From NCBI GenBank assembly GCA_002327885.1, contig DCUS01000213.1, forward strand, positions 44,222-50,805: DNA of 6,584 nt. The letters are read 5' to 3'. Below the pieces are notes generated by a model. It did no database searches. It saw only the letters and a program-made list of their open reading frames with translations, and had not been told where the DNA came from. Position numbers and translations under genes: made by a program. Below are positions 1 through 6,148 of this stretch, one piece after another. Each line of letters begins with the position of its first letter. The first letter of the stretch is position 1. The stretch is from Syntrophaceae bacterium UBA2208. Its GTDB lineage: Bacteria > Desulfobacterota > BSN033 > UBA1163.

Positions 1-10
1 TAAATTTCTG

Positions 11-39
11 TTGACAAATCAGGTTTTTGCTGTTTAAAT
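11..39 (+). promoter_or_regulatory. Sigma70-like promoter with extended -10
   Basis: A perfect TTGACA (11-16) is followed, after a 17-base spacer, by TTAAAT (34-39). The -10 matches the consensus at 4 of 6 positions, and a TG one base upstream of it (31-32) makes it an extended -10. Transcription would start near base 46, at the foot of the hairpin at 47-90. This is the only convincing promoter I see ahead of the DUF3842 and CooT genes. Start-site mapping has not been done, and AT-rich sequence can mimic promoters. Confidence 0.55.
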
Positions 40-46
40 AGTATTA

Positions 47-96
47 GCCACGAAGGTGAAGCTCCTATGAGAGGCGCGTCCATGAGTGGCTTTTTT
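47..96 (+). terminator. Leader hairpin with U-tract (candidate attenuator)
   Basis: GCCAC (47-51) pairs with GTGGC (86-90) and six T follow at once (91-96), the layout of an intrinsic terminator. Inside, GA (52-53) faces GA (84-85), which would allow tandem sheared G-A pairs. GG (55-56) can pair with CC (80-81), and an inner stem (61-66 with 72-77, one mismatch) closes a five-base loop. The hairpin lies between the predicted start site and the DUF3842 start codon, so transcripts from that promoter must read through it. It could instead end a gene to the left of the window. I do not recognise it as a known riboswitch class. Confidence 0.6.
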
Positions 97-112
97 GTTG
101 AATGGAATGGGG

Positions 113-541
113 ATGGGAAAAAGGAAGAAGTCCGTTGCAGTGATCGATGGCCAGGGTGGGGGAATCGGAAGCGCAATGATCAAGCGTCTTCGTGACACCC
201 TCGCTGAAGAAATTGAAGTGATTGGTTTAGGAACGAACGCGATGGCCACAGGGGCCATGTTGAAGGCAGGAGCCAATAAAGGCGCATCCGGAGAAAATGC
301 GATTGTTCAAACGGTCAAAACAGTCGATATCATCACTGGAACGATAAGCATTGTCTTAGCCAATTCGATGATGGGAGAATTAACTCCTAAAATGGCAGAG
401 GCTATTGCTTCATCGCCTGCGTTAAAATTCCTGCTGCCGTTAAGAATACCCGAGGTAGAAATCGTTGGAGCCCCTAGGGAGCCCCTCCCCCATCTGATTG
501 ATCAACTCGCCAGGCGAATTCAGGATATTATGGCAACCTGA
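113..541 (+). CDS. DUF3842 family protein
   Basis: A 142-residue soluble protein with the DUF3842 hallmark near its N-terminus: a beta strand leading into AVIDGQGGGIG and then an alpha helix. This resembles a Rossmann-like nucleotide-binding loop. The molecular function is unknown. No signal peptide or membrane segment is visible. Family members usually begin only a few residues before this strand, so ATG 113 (with GGA at 104-106 as a weak ribosome site) is preferred. ATG 107 is equally possible, and GTG 86 is unlikely because it lies in the terminator stem. It is followed 40 bases later by a CooT-family gene on the same strand and then by a nickel/cobalt importer, which suggests a role in metal handling or metalloenzyme maturation. 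The family call is firm and the role is inferred. Confidence 0.85.
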   Translation: MGKRKKSVAVIDGQGGGIGSAMIKRLRDTLAEEIEVIGLGTNAMATGAMLKAGANKGASGENAIVQTVKTVDIITGTISIVLANSMMGELTPKMAEAIASSPALKFLLPLRIPEVEIVGAPREPLPHLIDQLARRIQDIMAT

Positions 542-581
542 AATGAGGTGATACCGGACACTTTTTTTATAGGAGGAAATC

Positions 582-773
582 ATGTGTGAAGCCAATGCCT
601 ATTTAGTAAAAGAAGGGAAGGAAGAACTCATTTTGGAGGATATTTCCATCCTCCGACCGGAGAGAGATGAACTCTATCTTCAAAATATCTTCGGAGAGCA
701 AAAACGAATAAAGGCTCGAATTAAGGAAATGAACCTCATCGATCATCGAATTCTTCTTGAAGAAGGTTCATGA
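582..773 (+). CDS. CooT family nickel-binding protein
   Basis: A 63-residue protein that starts MCEANAYL and is rich in short beta strands, matching the small CooT family in length and in its invariant Cys2. In Rhodospirillum rubrum, CooT is a cytoplasmic homodimer that binds one Ni(II) through Cys2 and is linked to nickel loading of CO dehydrogenase. Cys2 is the only cysteine here. A strong AGGAGG (571-576) sits five bases before the ATG and fixes the start. The gene lies 40 bases after DUF3842 and probably shares its transcript. The hairpins after the stop (781-837 and 865-916) should end most transcription. The nickel importer genes downstream support a nickel role. Whether it serves CO dehydrogenase cannot be seen here, as that enzyme is not in the window. 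Confidence 0.87.
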   Translation: MCEANAYLVKEGKEELILEDISILRPERDELYLQNIFGEQKRIKARIKEMNLIDHRILLEEGS

Positions 774-780
774 TCCTGTA

Positions 781-837
781 AGGCGTGAGGGGTTAGAGAT
801 GATTCCTCATCCCTCCCTTTTACGCCTCACCTCTAAC
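781..837 (+). repeat. Long imperfect inverted repeat after cooT-like gene
   Basis: AGGCGT (781-786) pairs with ACGCCT (822-827), and the adjoining GAGGG (787-791) pairs with CCCTC (811-815), leaving CCTTTT (816-821) bulged. ATGA (799-802) can pair with TCAT (807-810) at the tip. Other segments are also complementary (GTGAGG 785-790 with CCTCAC 825-830, and GTTAGAG 792-798 with CTCTAAC 831-837), but not all at once. The mix of GTGAGG/GGCGTGAGG words looks like a dispersed intergenic repeat. There is no T-run directly after it, so it is not a classic terminator by itself. Confidence 0.5.
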
Positions 838-864
838 AACTTACGTTTCACGACTTTTAAAAGG

Positions 865-916
865 GCCACGAAGGTCTTTATTCCCTTGAAAGGGAATAAG
901 TTTTCGTGGCTTTTTT
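865..916 (+). terminator. Strong intrinsic terminator
   Basis: GCCACGAA (865-872) pairs perfectly with TTCGTGGC (903-910). After a small internal loop a second stem forms (877-886 with 891-900) capped by a TGAA loop, and TTTTTT follows at 911-916. It should end the DUF3842-CooT transcript and separate it from the transport operon, unless readthrough is allowed. Its first 11 bases (GCCACGAAGGT) and last 11 bases (GTGGCTTTTTT) are the same as those of the hairpin at 47-96. I see no clear promoter between this terminator and the gene at 956. Confidence 0.85.
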
Positions 917-938
917 ATTTACGGGAGTTTCTTTCGTA

Positions 939-948
939 GAGGAGGGGG
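939..948 (+). promoter_or_regulatory. Ribosome binding site deciding the start at 956
   Basis: A purine-rich GAGGAGGGGG lies about 8-10 bases before ATG 956. The later in-frame ATG at 995, which would give a more ordinary short signal-peptide n-region, has no Shine-Dalgarno sequence ahead of it. This favours the longer protein. Confidence 0.65.
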
Positions 949-955
949 TAGGTCT

Positions 956-1747
956 ATGCTCGAACATGAAAAACGAACCAGATATTTTCAAACTATGAAA
1001 GCGATCCCCTGTGTTCTTATCCTATTCATCCTGCTCCTGTCCTCATCCTTTGTATTTGCCGCGCGCCCCCTTACAACAGATGATGCCTGGACAGTAGAAA
1101 AAGGACAATTTCAGATAGAGGCAGGATTTGAATCGGCCCGCCAGGACAATCACGACAGAGAGTTTGGCCCCTCTGTCACTTTAACCTACGGCTTATTCGA
1201 TCAATTAGACCTGGGGGTGGGAGGTGGCTATCTCTTTTTCTACCCTAAAGAGGGGCAAAGGGAGGATGGGTTGGCGGATACAGAAGTCAAGTTGAAATAT
1301 CGTCCCCTGGATGAAAAAGATTGGCGACCCGCCTTTGCTATAACGGGAACGTTAAAAATTCCAACGGCCAGCAAGTCTAAGGGATTGGGATCGAATCAAA
1401 CTGATTTTGGGATCAATGCGATTATTACAAAGAATTTAGGGAAGAGATGGGTTCTCCATCTCAACGCAGGATACACCTTTATTGGCGAAGACCGAGTAGA
1501 GAATGAATTCAATTACTCCATGGCAGCCCAATTTATAATCACCGACCAATGGGCCTTCGTTGGAGAAATTATTGGAATAAATAATTTTAACGGCCGGAAA
1601 ACAGATGATCCCCTTTCAGGTCTGATCGGAACTTATTATCTCATCACGGAAAAGCTTATCTGGGATGCGGGGATAGAAATAGGAATGAATAGGGCCGCCC
1701 CAGATTTTCGCCTCACCATTGGGTTGACATGGTTATTCAAACCCTGA
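956..1747 (+). CDS. Outer-membrane beta-barrel transporter, PF13557 type
   Basis: A 263-residue predicted outer-membrane protein. Residues 1-35 form a signal peptide with a long charged n-region, a hydrophobic core (about 18-34) and likely cleavage at FVFA/ARP. The mature protein opens with RPLTTDDAWTVEKGQ, typical of the family annotated as 'putative MetA-pathway of phenol degradation' (PF13557). It continues as alternating amphipathic strands with Gly/aromatic turns (LDLGVGGGYLFF, NAGYTFIG) and ends WLFKP, with an aromatic near the C-terminus as in barrel proteins. The phenol name reflects family history and says nothing about the job here. It lies 40 bases before cbiM on the same strand, so a role as an outer-membrane pore for nickel or cobalt is a reasonable inference. 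The start at 956 rests on the ribosome site at 939-948; ATG 995 is the alternative. Confidence 0.8.
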   Translation: MLEHEKRTRYFQTMKAIPCVLILFILLLSSSFVFAARPLTTDDAWTVEKGQFQIEAGFESARQDNHDREFGPSVTLTYGLFDQLDLGVGGGYLFFYPKEGQREDGLADTEVKLKYRPLDEKDWRPAFAITGTLKIPTASKSKGLGSNQTDFGINAIITKNLGKRWVLHLNAGYTFIGEDRVENEFNYSMAAQFIITDQWAFVGEIIGINNFNGRKTDDPLSGLIGTYYLITEKLIWDAGIEIGMNRAAPDFRLTIGLTWLFKP

Positions 1748-1787
1748 CATCCATTCGCCTATTTTAAAGCGGTCAAAGGAGGTTCCC

Positions 1788-2468
1788 ATGCATATACCAG
1801 ACGGATATTTAGGACCCCAAACTTATGTTCCATTATATGGAATGACTATTGGCTTCTGGGCAATCGCCAGCAATAAGATCAAAAAACAAATGTCCCTGAA
1901 ATATGTTCCTTACCTTGCTATGGCCGCAGCCTTCTCCTTCCTCATACAGATGTTTAACGTTCCCATTCCGGGAGGCACTACCGGTCATGCCGTCGGAGCT
2001 GGTATCATCGCTATTCTCTTAGGACCTTGGACAGCAGTCCTGGCGGTATCCGTGGTATTAATCATCCAGGCCTTCTTGTTCGGCGATGGAGGGATAACCG
2101 CAATCGGAGCCAACTCTTTCAATATGGCGGTGGTCATGCCCTTCGTCTCTTACGGAGTGTTTAGACTCGTGAAGGGGAGCGCAGAAGGAAGTAGGAGACT
2201 TGCGGTCGCCGCTTTCCTCGCCGGCTACATTGGTCTCCTGATGGCAGCTCTGGTGACCGCCATTGAGTTCGGAATTCAGCCTTTGATTGCAACAGGAGCG
2301 GATGGCAGGCCTCTTTATGCCCCCTATCCTCTTTCCATCGCCGTCCCTGCCATGGTGATCGAACACCTGTTTTTCTTCGGTATTGTTGAGGGATTGGTTA
2401 CAATGTTATTGTTTAAGTACTTTCTGAAACATGAACGCGATCTGGTCTATGCTTTATCGAATTCATGA
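1788..2468 (+). CDS. cbiM: ECF nickel/cobalt transporter substrate-binding subunit CbiM/NikM
   Basis: A 226-residue membrane protein, the S-component of a group I energy-coupling-factor importer that captures Ni(II) or Co(II). It begins MHIPDGYL, the family signature. Met1 and His2 together with His67 (in PGGTTGHAVGAG) are the residues that form the square-planar metal site in structurally characterised NikM, and all three are present at the expected positions. About six to seven hydrophobic segments follow, with a conserved NSFNMAVVMPF stretch in the middle. AAAGGAGG (1775-1782) precedes the ATG by five bases. The start must be exact because the free N-terminus binds metal. It is followed 30 bases later by the CbiN-like subunit. 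Sequence alone does not separate nickel from cobalt, but the CooT neighbour favours nickel. Confidence 0.96.
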   Translation: MHIPDGYLGPQTYVPLYGMTIGFWAIASNKIKKQMSLKYVPYLAMAAAFSFLIQMFNVPIPGGTTGHAVGAGIIAILLGPWTAVLAVSVVLIIQAFLFGDGGITAIGANSFNMAVVMPFVSYGVFRLVKGSAEGSRRLAVAAFLAGYIGLLMAALVTAIEFGIQPLIATGADGRPLYAPYPLSIAVPAMVIEHLFFFGIVEGLVTMLLFKYFLKHERDLVYALSNS

Positions 2469-2498
2469 AGAAACCCAGCGTGTTCAAGGAGGCTTGTA

Positions 2499-2834
2499 AT
2501 GACAAGATTTCAGAAAAAACTCTGGATCGGCCTGTTGATCATGGCATTGCTGACCCCCCTTGGCATCCTCCTACCAGAAAAGTTCAAGGCAGAGGGAGCC
2601 TGGGGCGAGTGGGGAAAAGAAGAACTTGAAAACCTTTTAGGGTATGTTCCTAAAGAACTGGCGAAGTGGGTTGATTTATGGAAAGCTCCGATACCTGACT
2701 ATAACTTCGGAGGGGAAGAAACTTCGATGCCGGTACAGGTGATCTCTTATGTCGCCTCAGGATTTTTGGGCATTGGGGTATGTGCCTTGATTATGTTTCT
2801 GATTTCGAGGTTATCAAAAAGACATGGCAGATAG
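2499..2834 (+). CDS. CbiN/NikN-like (PDGLE-type) transporter subunit
   Basis: A 111-residue protein with one transmembrane helix near each end (about residues 8-26 and 80-103) and a roughly 50-residue loop between them, presumably outside the cytoplasm. This is the layout of CbiN/NikN, the small auxiliary subunit that nickel/cobalt ECF importers need for metal loading into CbiM. The stretch TPLGILLPEKF...AWGEWG resembles PDGLE-domain proteins that replace classical CbiN in many operons, although the literal PDGLE motif is not seen. AAGGAGG (2486-2492) lies six bases before the ATG. Its 3' end overlaps the cbiQ start by 11 bp, suggesting translational coupling. Position between cbiM and cbiQ is the strongest support. 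Confidence 0.82.
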   Translation: MTRFQKKLWIGLLIMALLTPLGILLPEKFKAEGAWGEWGKEELENLLGYVPKELAKWVDLWKAPIPDYNFGGEETSMPVQVISYVASGFLGIGVCALIMFLISRLSKRHGR

Positions 2835-3753
2835 AATACCTCCGTTTCTATTGGACACATCCGCTCCCGGCTCTTTAAAAAAGAATATGGGAAAGGTGAA
2901 AATTCCCTTTATCGAAAAGGGAATAAATCATTTAGCAGGCGTGGTCAAAGAGGGATACGCCCTGTCAAATTCCTTCTCTCAAAATGGGCTTTTCCAAAAG
3001 ATCGATGCCAGGGTAAAGATCTTATTCCTCCTCTTTTTCATTATTATTGTAAGTGTGAAAAAAGATTTCCTGTCCGAAATCTATATCGGGATATTTGTTT
3101 TTCTGCTCTCCCTTCTTTCCCGACTGAACATGGTCGCCTTTTACAAAAAGATTCTTTTTTTGGGGCTGATCTTTGGCTTCTTAATTGCGTTGCCTTCTGC
3201 TTTCAATTTCATTACAGGAGGAGAAATCATTATTCCTATTATCAACCTCCCAAGACCCTATACATTCTGGATCTATCATCTTCCTGCTGAGATTGGAATG
3301 ACCAGGGAGGGAATCTACGGGGTGTTCACACTGACCATGAGAGTGCTCAACTCTTTGTCATTATCGTTCTTGGTACTCTATACAACCCCTTTCCCGGAAA
3401 TCCTGAGAGCCTTAAAGGTCTTGAGGATTCCGGATACCTTTCTCATCATTATCGCCCTCTCTTACAAATATATCTTCCTTTTCGCAAAGACGCTCGAGGA
3501 CATGTATCTTGCCAAAAAAAGCCGGATGGTCCGCGAGCCCAAAAATCATGAGGCAAGAAAATGGATTACCGGCCGAATGGCGTTCATCTTTAGAAAAACC
3601 CAACTTAGATGTGAAGAGGTATATGAGGCAATGCTCAGCAGGGGGTTTTCCGATTCCATCAAAATCTACGGTTTTAGAAAATTGAGGGTGCAGGAATGGT
3701 GTGTCGGTTTTTTTCTTTTTTCAGTGGGGGTTTTACTCTTATGGGTAGGATAA
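2824..3753 (+). CDS. cbiQ: ECF transporter T-component CbiQ
   Basis: A 309-residue membrane protein that couples ATP hydrolysis by CbiO to metal import by CbiM. DARVKILFLL (61-70) is the typical entry to the first helix, and further hydrophobic segments lie near 86-98, 110-130, 168-187, 205-221 and 292-308. The two cytoplasmic coupling-helix motifs are recognisable: A-K-K-S-R (230-234) and A-M-L-S-R-G-F (269-275), the Ala-x-x-x-Arg-Gly type that docks on the ATPase. The region before the first helix is about 60 residues, longer than in many CbiQ proteins. ATG 2887 is a possible later start, but both starts have weak ribosome sites (GAGG at 2807-2810 for 2824). The gene overlaps its upstream neighbour by 11 bp and cbiO by 13 bp. 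Confidence 0.94.
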   Translation: MADRIPPFLLDTSAPGSLKKNMGKVKIPFIEKGINHLAGVVKEGYALSNSFSQNGLFQKIDARVKILFLLFFIIIVSVKKDFLSEIYIGIFVFLLSLLSRLNMVAFYKKILFLGLIFGFLIALPSAFNFITGGEIIIPIINLPRPYTFWIYHLPAEIGMTREGIYGVFTLTMRVLNSLSLSFLVLYTTPFPEILRALKVLRIPDTFLIIIALSYKYIFLFAKTLEDMYLAKKSRMVREPKNHEARKWITGRMAFIFRKTQLRCEEVYEAMLSRGFSDSIKIYGFRKLRVQEWCVGFFLFSVGVLLLWVG

Positions 3754-4577
3754 AATTGGATTCGGAAAATATTCTAAGTCTGGAGAGGGTCAGTTACAAT
3801 TATCTTGACACCATCTGTGCCCTCTCGGACATCAATCTGGATATAGGGATCGGAGAAAGATTTGCGATTATCGGCGCCAACGGCACCGGCAAGACAACTC
3901 TTCTGCATATGATGAATGGGTTGATCCATCCTTCCAGCGGAAGACTTTTTTTCAAAGGTCATGAGATTTCAAAAAAAACGCTGAAAGATAAGGGGTTGCT
4001 AAGGTATTTCAGGGAGAGAGTGGGATTTGTTTTTCAGGATTCGGATGTTCAGCTTTTCTGCCCCACTGTCTTGGATGAACTTCTTTATGGCCCTCTTCAA
4101 TTGGATATGGATGAGAAAGAAGCTCTGGATCGCGCCTTGGAGGTGATGCAAATGCTTCGTTTGGAAAATGTGAAGGACAGACCTTCTTATATGCTCTCCG
4201 GAGGGGAGAAAAAGAAAGTCGCCATCGGTTCGGTCCTGACGATGAATCCGGAGGTCTTGCTTCTCGACGAACCGACCAGCGGCCTCGATCCTAAGACACA
4301 GTGTTTTCTTGTGGAGCTGATGTTTGCTTTAAACGATGCCGGAAAAACGCTGGTCGTCGCCACTCATGACCTCTCACTCGTGGATGAGCTTCAAGCAAGG
4401 GTGGCTGTGATTTCAGAGGAACATCGCATCGAGAAGACAGGGGGGGTCAGTGAAATTCTTGAAGATGAAGACCTTCTGCTCAGGGTGAATCTTATCCATG
4501 AACATATTCATCGACATGGAGAAATCACTCACAAACATATCCATTCCCATTATCTTTTCCACCGGCATAAAGATTAA
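3741..4577 (+). CDS. cbiO: ECF transporter ATPase CbiO with His-rich tail
   Basis: A 278-residue ABC ATPase that powers metal import. All functional motifs are intact: Walker A GANGTGKTT (45-53), Q-loop Gln99 in FVFQDSDVQLF, signature LSGGE (152-156), Walker B VLLLDE (172-177), D-loop SGLD (180-183) and switch His209. The VQLF motif after the Q-loop is typical of ECF ATPases. The last 26 residues carry ten histidines at 253, 255, 257, 259, 264, 266, 268, 270, 274 and 276, mostly as alternating H-x-H, a likely Ni(II)/Co(II) buffer or sensor. ATG 3741 is chosen: GTGGGGG lies about ten bases upstream and the protein starts where the family does. An earlier ATG at 3696 would add a Phe-rich stretch lying over cbiQ. 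It is the last gene of the operon. Confidence 0.96.
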   Translation: MGRIKLDSENILSLERVSYNYLDTICALSDINLDIGIGERFAIIGANGTGKTTLLHMMNGLIHPSSGRLFFKGHEISKKTLKDKGLLRYFRERVGFVFQDSDVQLFCPTVLDELLYGPLQLDMDEKEALDRALEVMQMLRLENVKDRPSYMLSGGEKKKVAIGSVLTMNPEVLLLDEPTSGLDPKTQCFLVELMFALNDAGKTLVVATHDLSLVDELQARVAVISEEHRIEKTGGVSEILEDEDLLLRVNLIHEHIHRHGEITHKHIHSHYLFHRHKD

Positions 4578-4666
4578 GCCTCTATGGAATAAAAAATAAT
4601 TTCTTCATTGAAATGTTTCCCCATCTTTTTTACCTTTCAGTTTTTTATCTCTCGGTCTCAAACTCA

Positions 4667-6061
4667 TCATTTTCTCAATGACCTACTTCTTAGAAGAATG
4701 GGAGACCACTTATTAAGATCCTGCATCCTATTTAGTCTTTCAACTGTTTCTATAATTTTGGATCTTTGGTCCCTTGTCCAGAATGGATGGGTCAGATCAT
4801 TAAACTTTTCAATGAGCTCTTCCCAAGAAAGGGGGTTTTCAGGATCACCCTTACAATATTCCACTCTCGTGAAATAATTCTTTCCATCCTTCATCAAGAT
4901 TTCTGCGGTAGCAGGCCACTGTTTTGGAAAGGTCTTATCCAAATCAGGTTCCACCACACATTCAACCCGCCGCATCATTCCCTTCACCTCCTCGGACCGA
5001 ATTTTAGAAAGATGAAACTCCTCCAGGCCCGCCTTTCGATAAAGAACCGCAACTGCCGCCCCAAAAGGCATACTAAACTGGGCATCCACAATCGATTGAG
5101 GACGATATTTCTCCTCCAATGGCTCCGCAATCAGATGGGCTCCTGCCCGTAAAATTCCTACCCTGATTTTCTCCACTTTCTCCGGAAGCAGGTCATTCTC
5201 CTTCACAATCTTCAAAATCGCATCAATCGGAGGCTGTATATAACGACAACACCCGTGAGGTTTCACGGAAGTCCGAAGAATCTCAAACCCGGACCCGATC
5301 CCCTCCAGAACCTTCCCTGGGTCTGGCCCATTGGAATATGCATGAAGAAATCCATCTCTCCCTTCTATGATGGAGGAGGGCCCTTTAAACCCTTTTTTAG
5401 CCAATTGAGCGGCAATCATCCCGCTATGGGCCGCCCAACCTGCATGAAAACGTTTTGTCCATGCCCCTTGAGCCAAATATTCCATCGACCCCGCTGCTTG
5501 ACTCCCGGCTATCCCCAAAGCATTCACGAGGCCCTTTTCCCCTAATCGCAGAAGCTTTGAAGCTGCCACGCTCGAACCGAAAGAGCCACAGGTCCCCGTC
5601 GGATGAAACCCTCTTTTATAACTGTTCTCCGCTCCGAGAGCCTTTCCCAGACGAATCATCACTTCGTAACCCAGCACAACTGCCTCAATAAATTTCTTCC
5701 CTGTCGCTCCAATCATCTCGCCCGTGGCCAAGGCCGCAGGAAAAATAACGACTCCCGGATGAAGAGAGGATTCGTTATTCACATCATCCATCTCAATGGC
5801 ATGGGAAGAAACTCCATTTGCCAGTGCGGAATAATTGAAGGGGGCTCTTTCTCCCGTCCCGATGATGACACCGCCACGTTTTCCACAATCCATTTCTCGA
5901 ATGAATTGGTAAACACTCTTTGAGGATTCCGCTTTTGACCCACGACAGGCCACGCCGATGAAGTCAAGAAAAAAGTATTTGACCCGATCAATCACTTCCT
6001 CTGGAAGCTGATTGAATTTCAACTCGCTACAGTATTTTGCAAGCTCTTGTGTAATCTTCAT
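4667..6061 (-). CDS. MmgE/PrpD family protein
   Basis: A complete 464-residue cytoplasmic protein of the family that includes 2-methylcitrate dehydratase (PrpD), cis-aconitate decarboxylase and iminodisuccinate epimerase. The all-helical N-terminal domain has the family landmarks Asp92-Asp93 and His101 (MDDVNNESSLHPG), His153 (GFHPTGTCG) and Lys203/His206 (TKRFHAGWAAHSG). The lid domain starts near residue 260 with VKPHGCCRYIQ. Active-site positions are therefore largely kept, but where PrpD-type members often have a His after the Cys-Arg-Tyr stretch, this protein has Gln276, so the substrate may differ. GGAGG (minus strand, 6073-6077) lies 11 bases before the ATG. A flavoprotein gene ends 127 bp upstream on the same strand, suggesting a shared pathway. 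I cannot name the substrate, and 2-methylcitrate dehydratase should not be assumed. Confidence 0.94.
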   Translation of the reverse strand: MKITQELAKYCSELKFNQLPEEVIDRVKYFFLDFIGVACRGSKAESSKSVYQFIREMDCGKRGGVIIGTGERAPFNYSALANGVSSHAIEMDDVNNESSLHPGVVIFPAALATGEMIGATGKKFIEAVVLGYEVMIRLGKALGAENSYKRGFHPTGTCGSFGSSVAASKLLRLGEKGLVNALGIAGSQAAGSMEYLAQGAWTKRFHAGWAAHSGMIAAQLAKKGFKGPSSIIEGRDGFLHAYSNGPDPGKVLEGIGSGFEILRTSVKPHGCCRYIQPPIDAILKIVKENDLLPEKVEKIRVGILRAGAHLIAEPLEEKYRPQSIVDAQFSMPFGAAVAVLYRKAGLEEFHLSKIRSEEVKGMMRRVECVVEPDLDKTFPKQWPATAEILMKDGKNYFTRVEYCKGDPENPLSWEELIEKFNDLTHPFWTRDQRSKIIETVERLNRMQDLNKWSPILLRSRSLRK

Positions 6062-6148
6062 AAAAAACTCTACCTCCGGGATTCCACTCGATAAAGAGCG
6101 GGAATAAAAAATTATTTTCTACTTTCTTTTTTAATTTCGCCGTCCCTC

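Noticed and set aside
11..22. TTGA...TCAG as an FNR/CooA-type operator
   Set aside because: The spacing between half-sites is four bases rather than six, the second half-site is imperfect, and the match coincides with the -35 element.
47..96. Leader as a known riboswitch (fluoride, NiCo, cobalamin, molybdenum cofactor, c-di-GMP) or hammerhead ribozyme
   Set aside because: From memory of the consensus motifs none fits; the element is also too short for the NiCo and cobalamin classes and lacks the hammerhead core.
34..276. 80-codon minus-strand open frame at the left end
   Set aside because: It lies antisense to the promoter, leader and conserved start of DUF3842 and gives no recognisable protein.
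757..939. 60-codon plus-strand open frame between the CooT gene and the beta-barrel gene
   Set aside because: It runs through a long inverted repeat and a strong terminator hairpin, has no family resemblance, and its composition simply reflects those structures.
2058..2366. Minus-strand open frame inside cbiM
   Set aside because: It is a shadow of the strongly conserved CbiM reading frame.
4599..4614. ATTTC/GAAAT hairpin between cbiO and the convergent gene as a terminator
   Set aside because: It has only five mostly A-T pairs and no immediate T-run, so it is too weak to call. The 89-bp gap shows no better terminator on either strand.
4608..5991. Several open frames antisense or out of frame to the MmgE/PrpD gene
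   Set aside because: They are covered by a clear, full-length conserved protein on the minus strand and show low-complexity, Arg/Pro/Ser-rich products with no recognisable domain.
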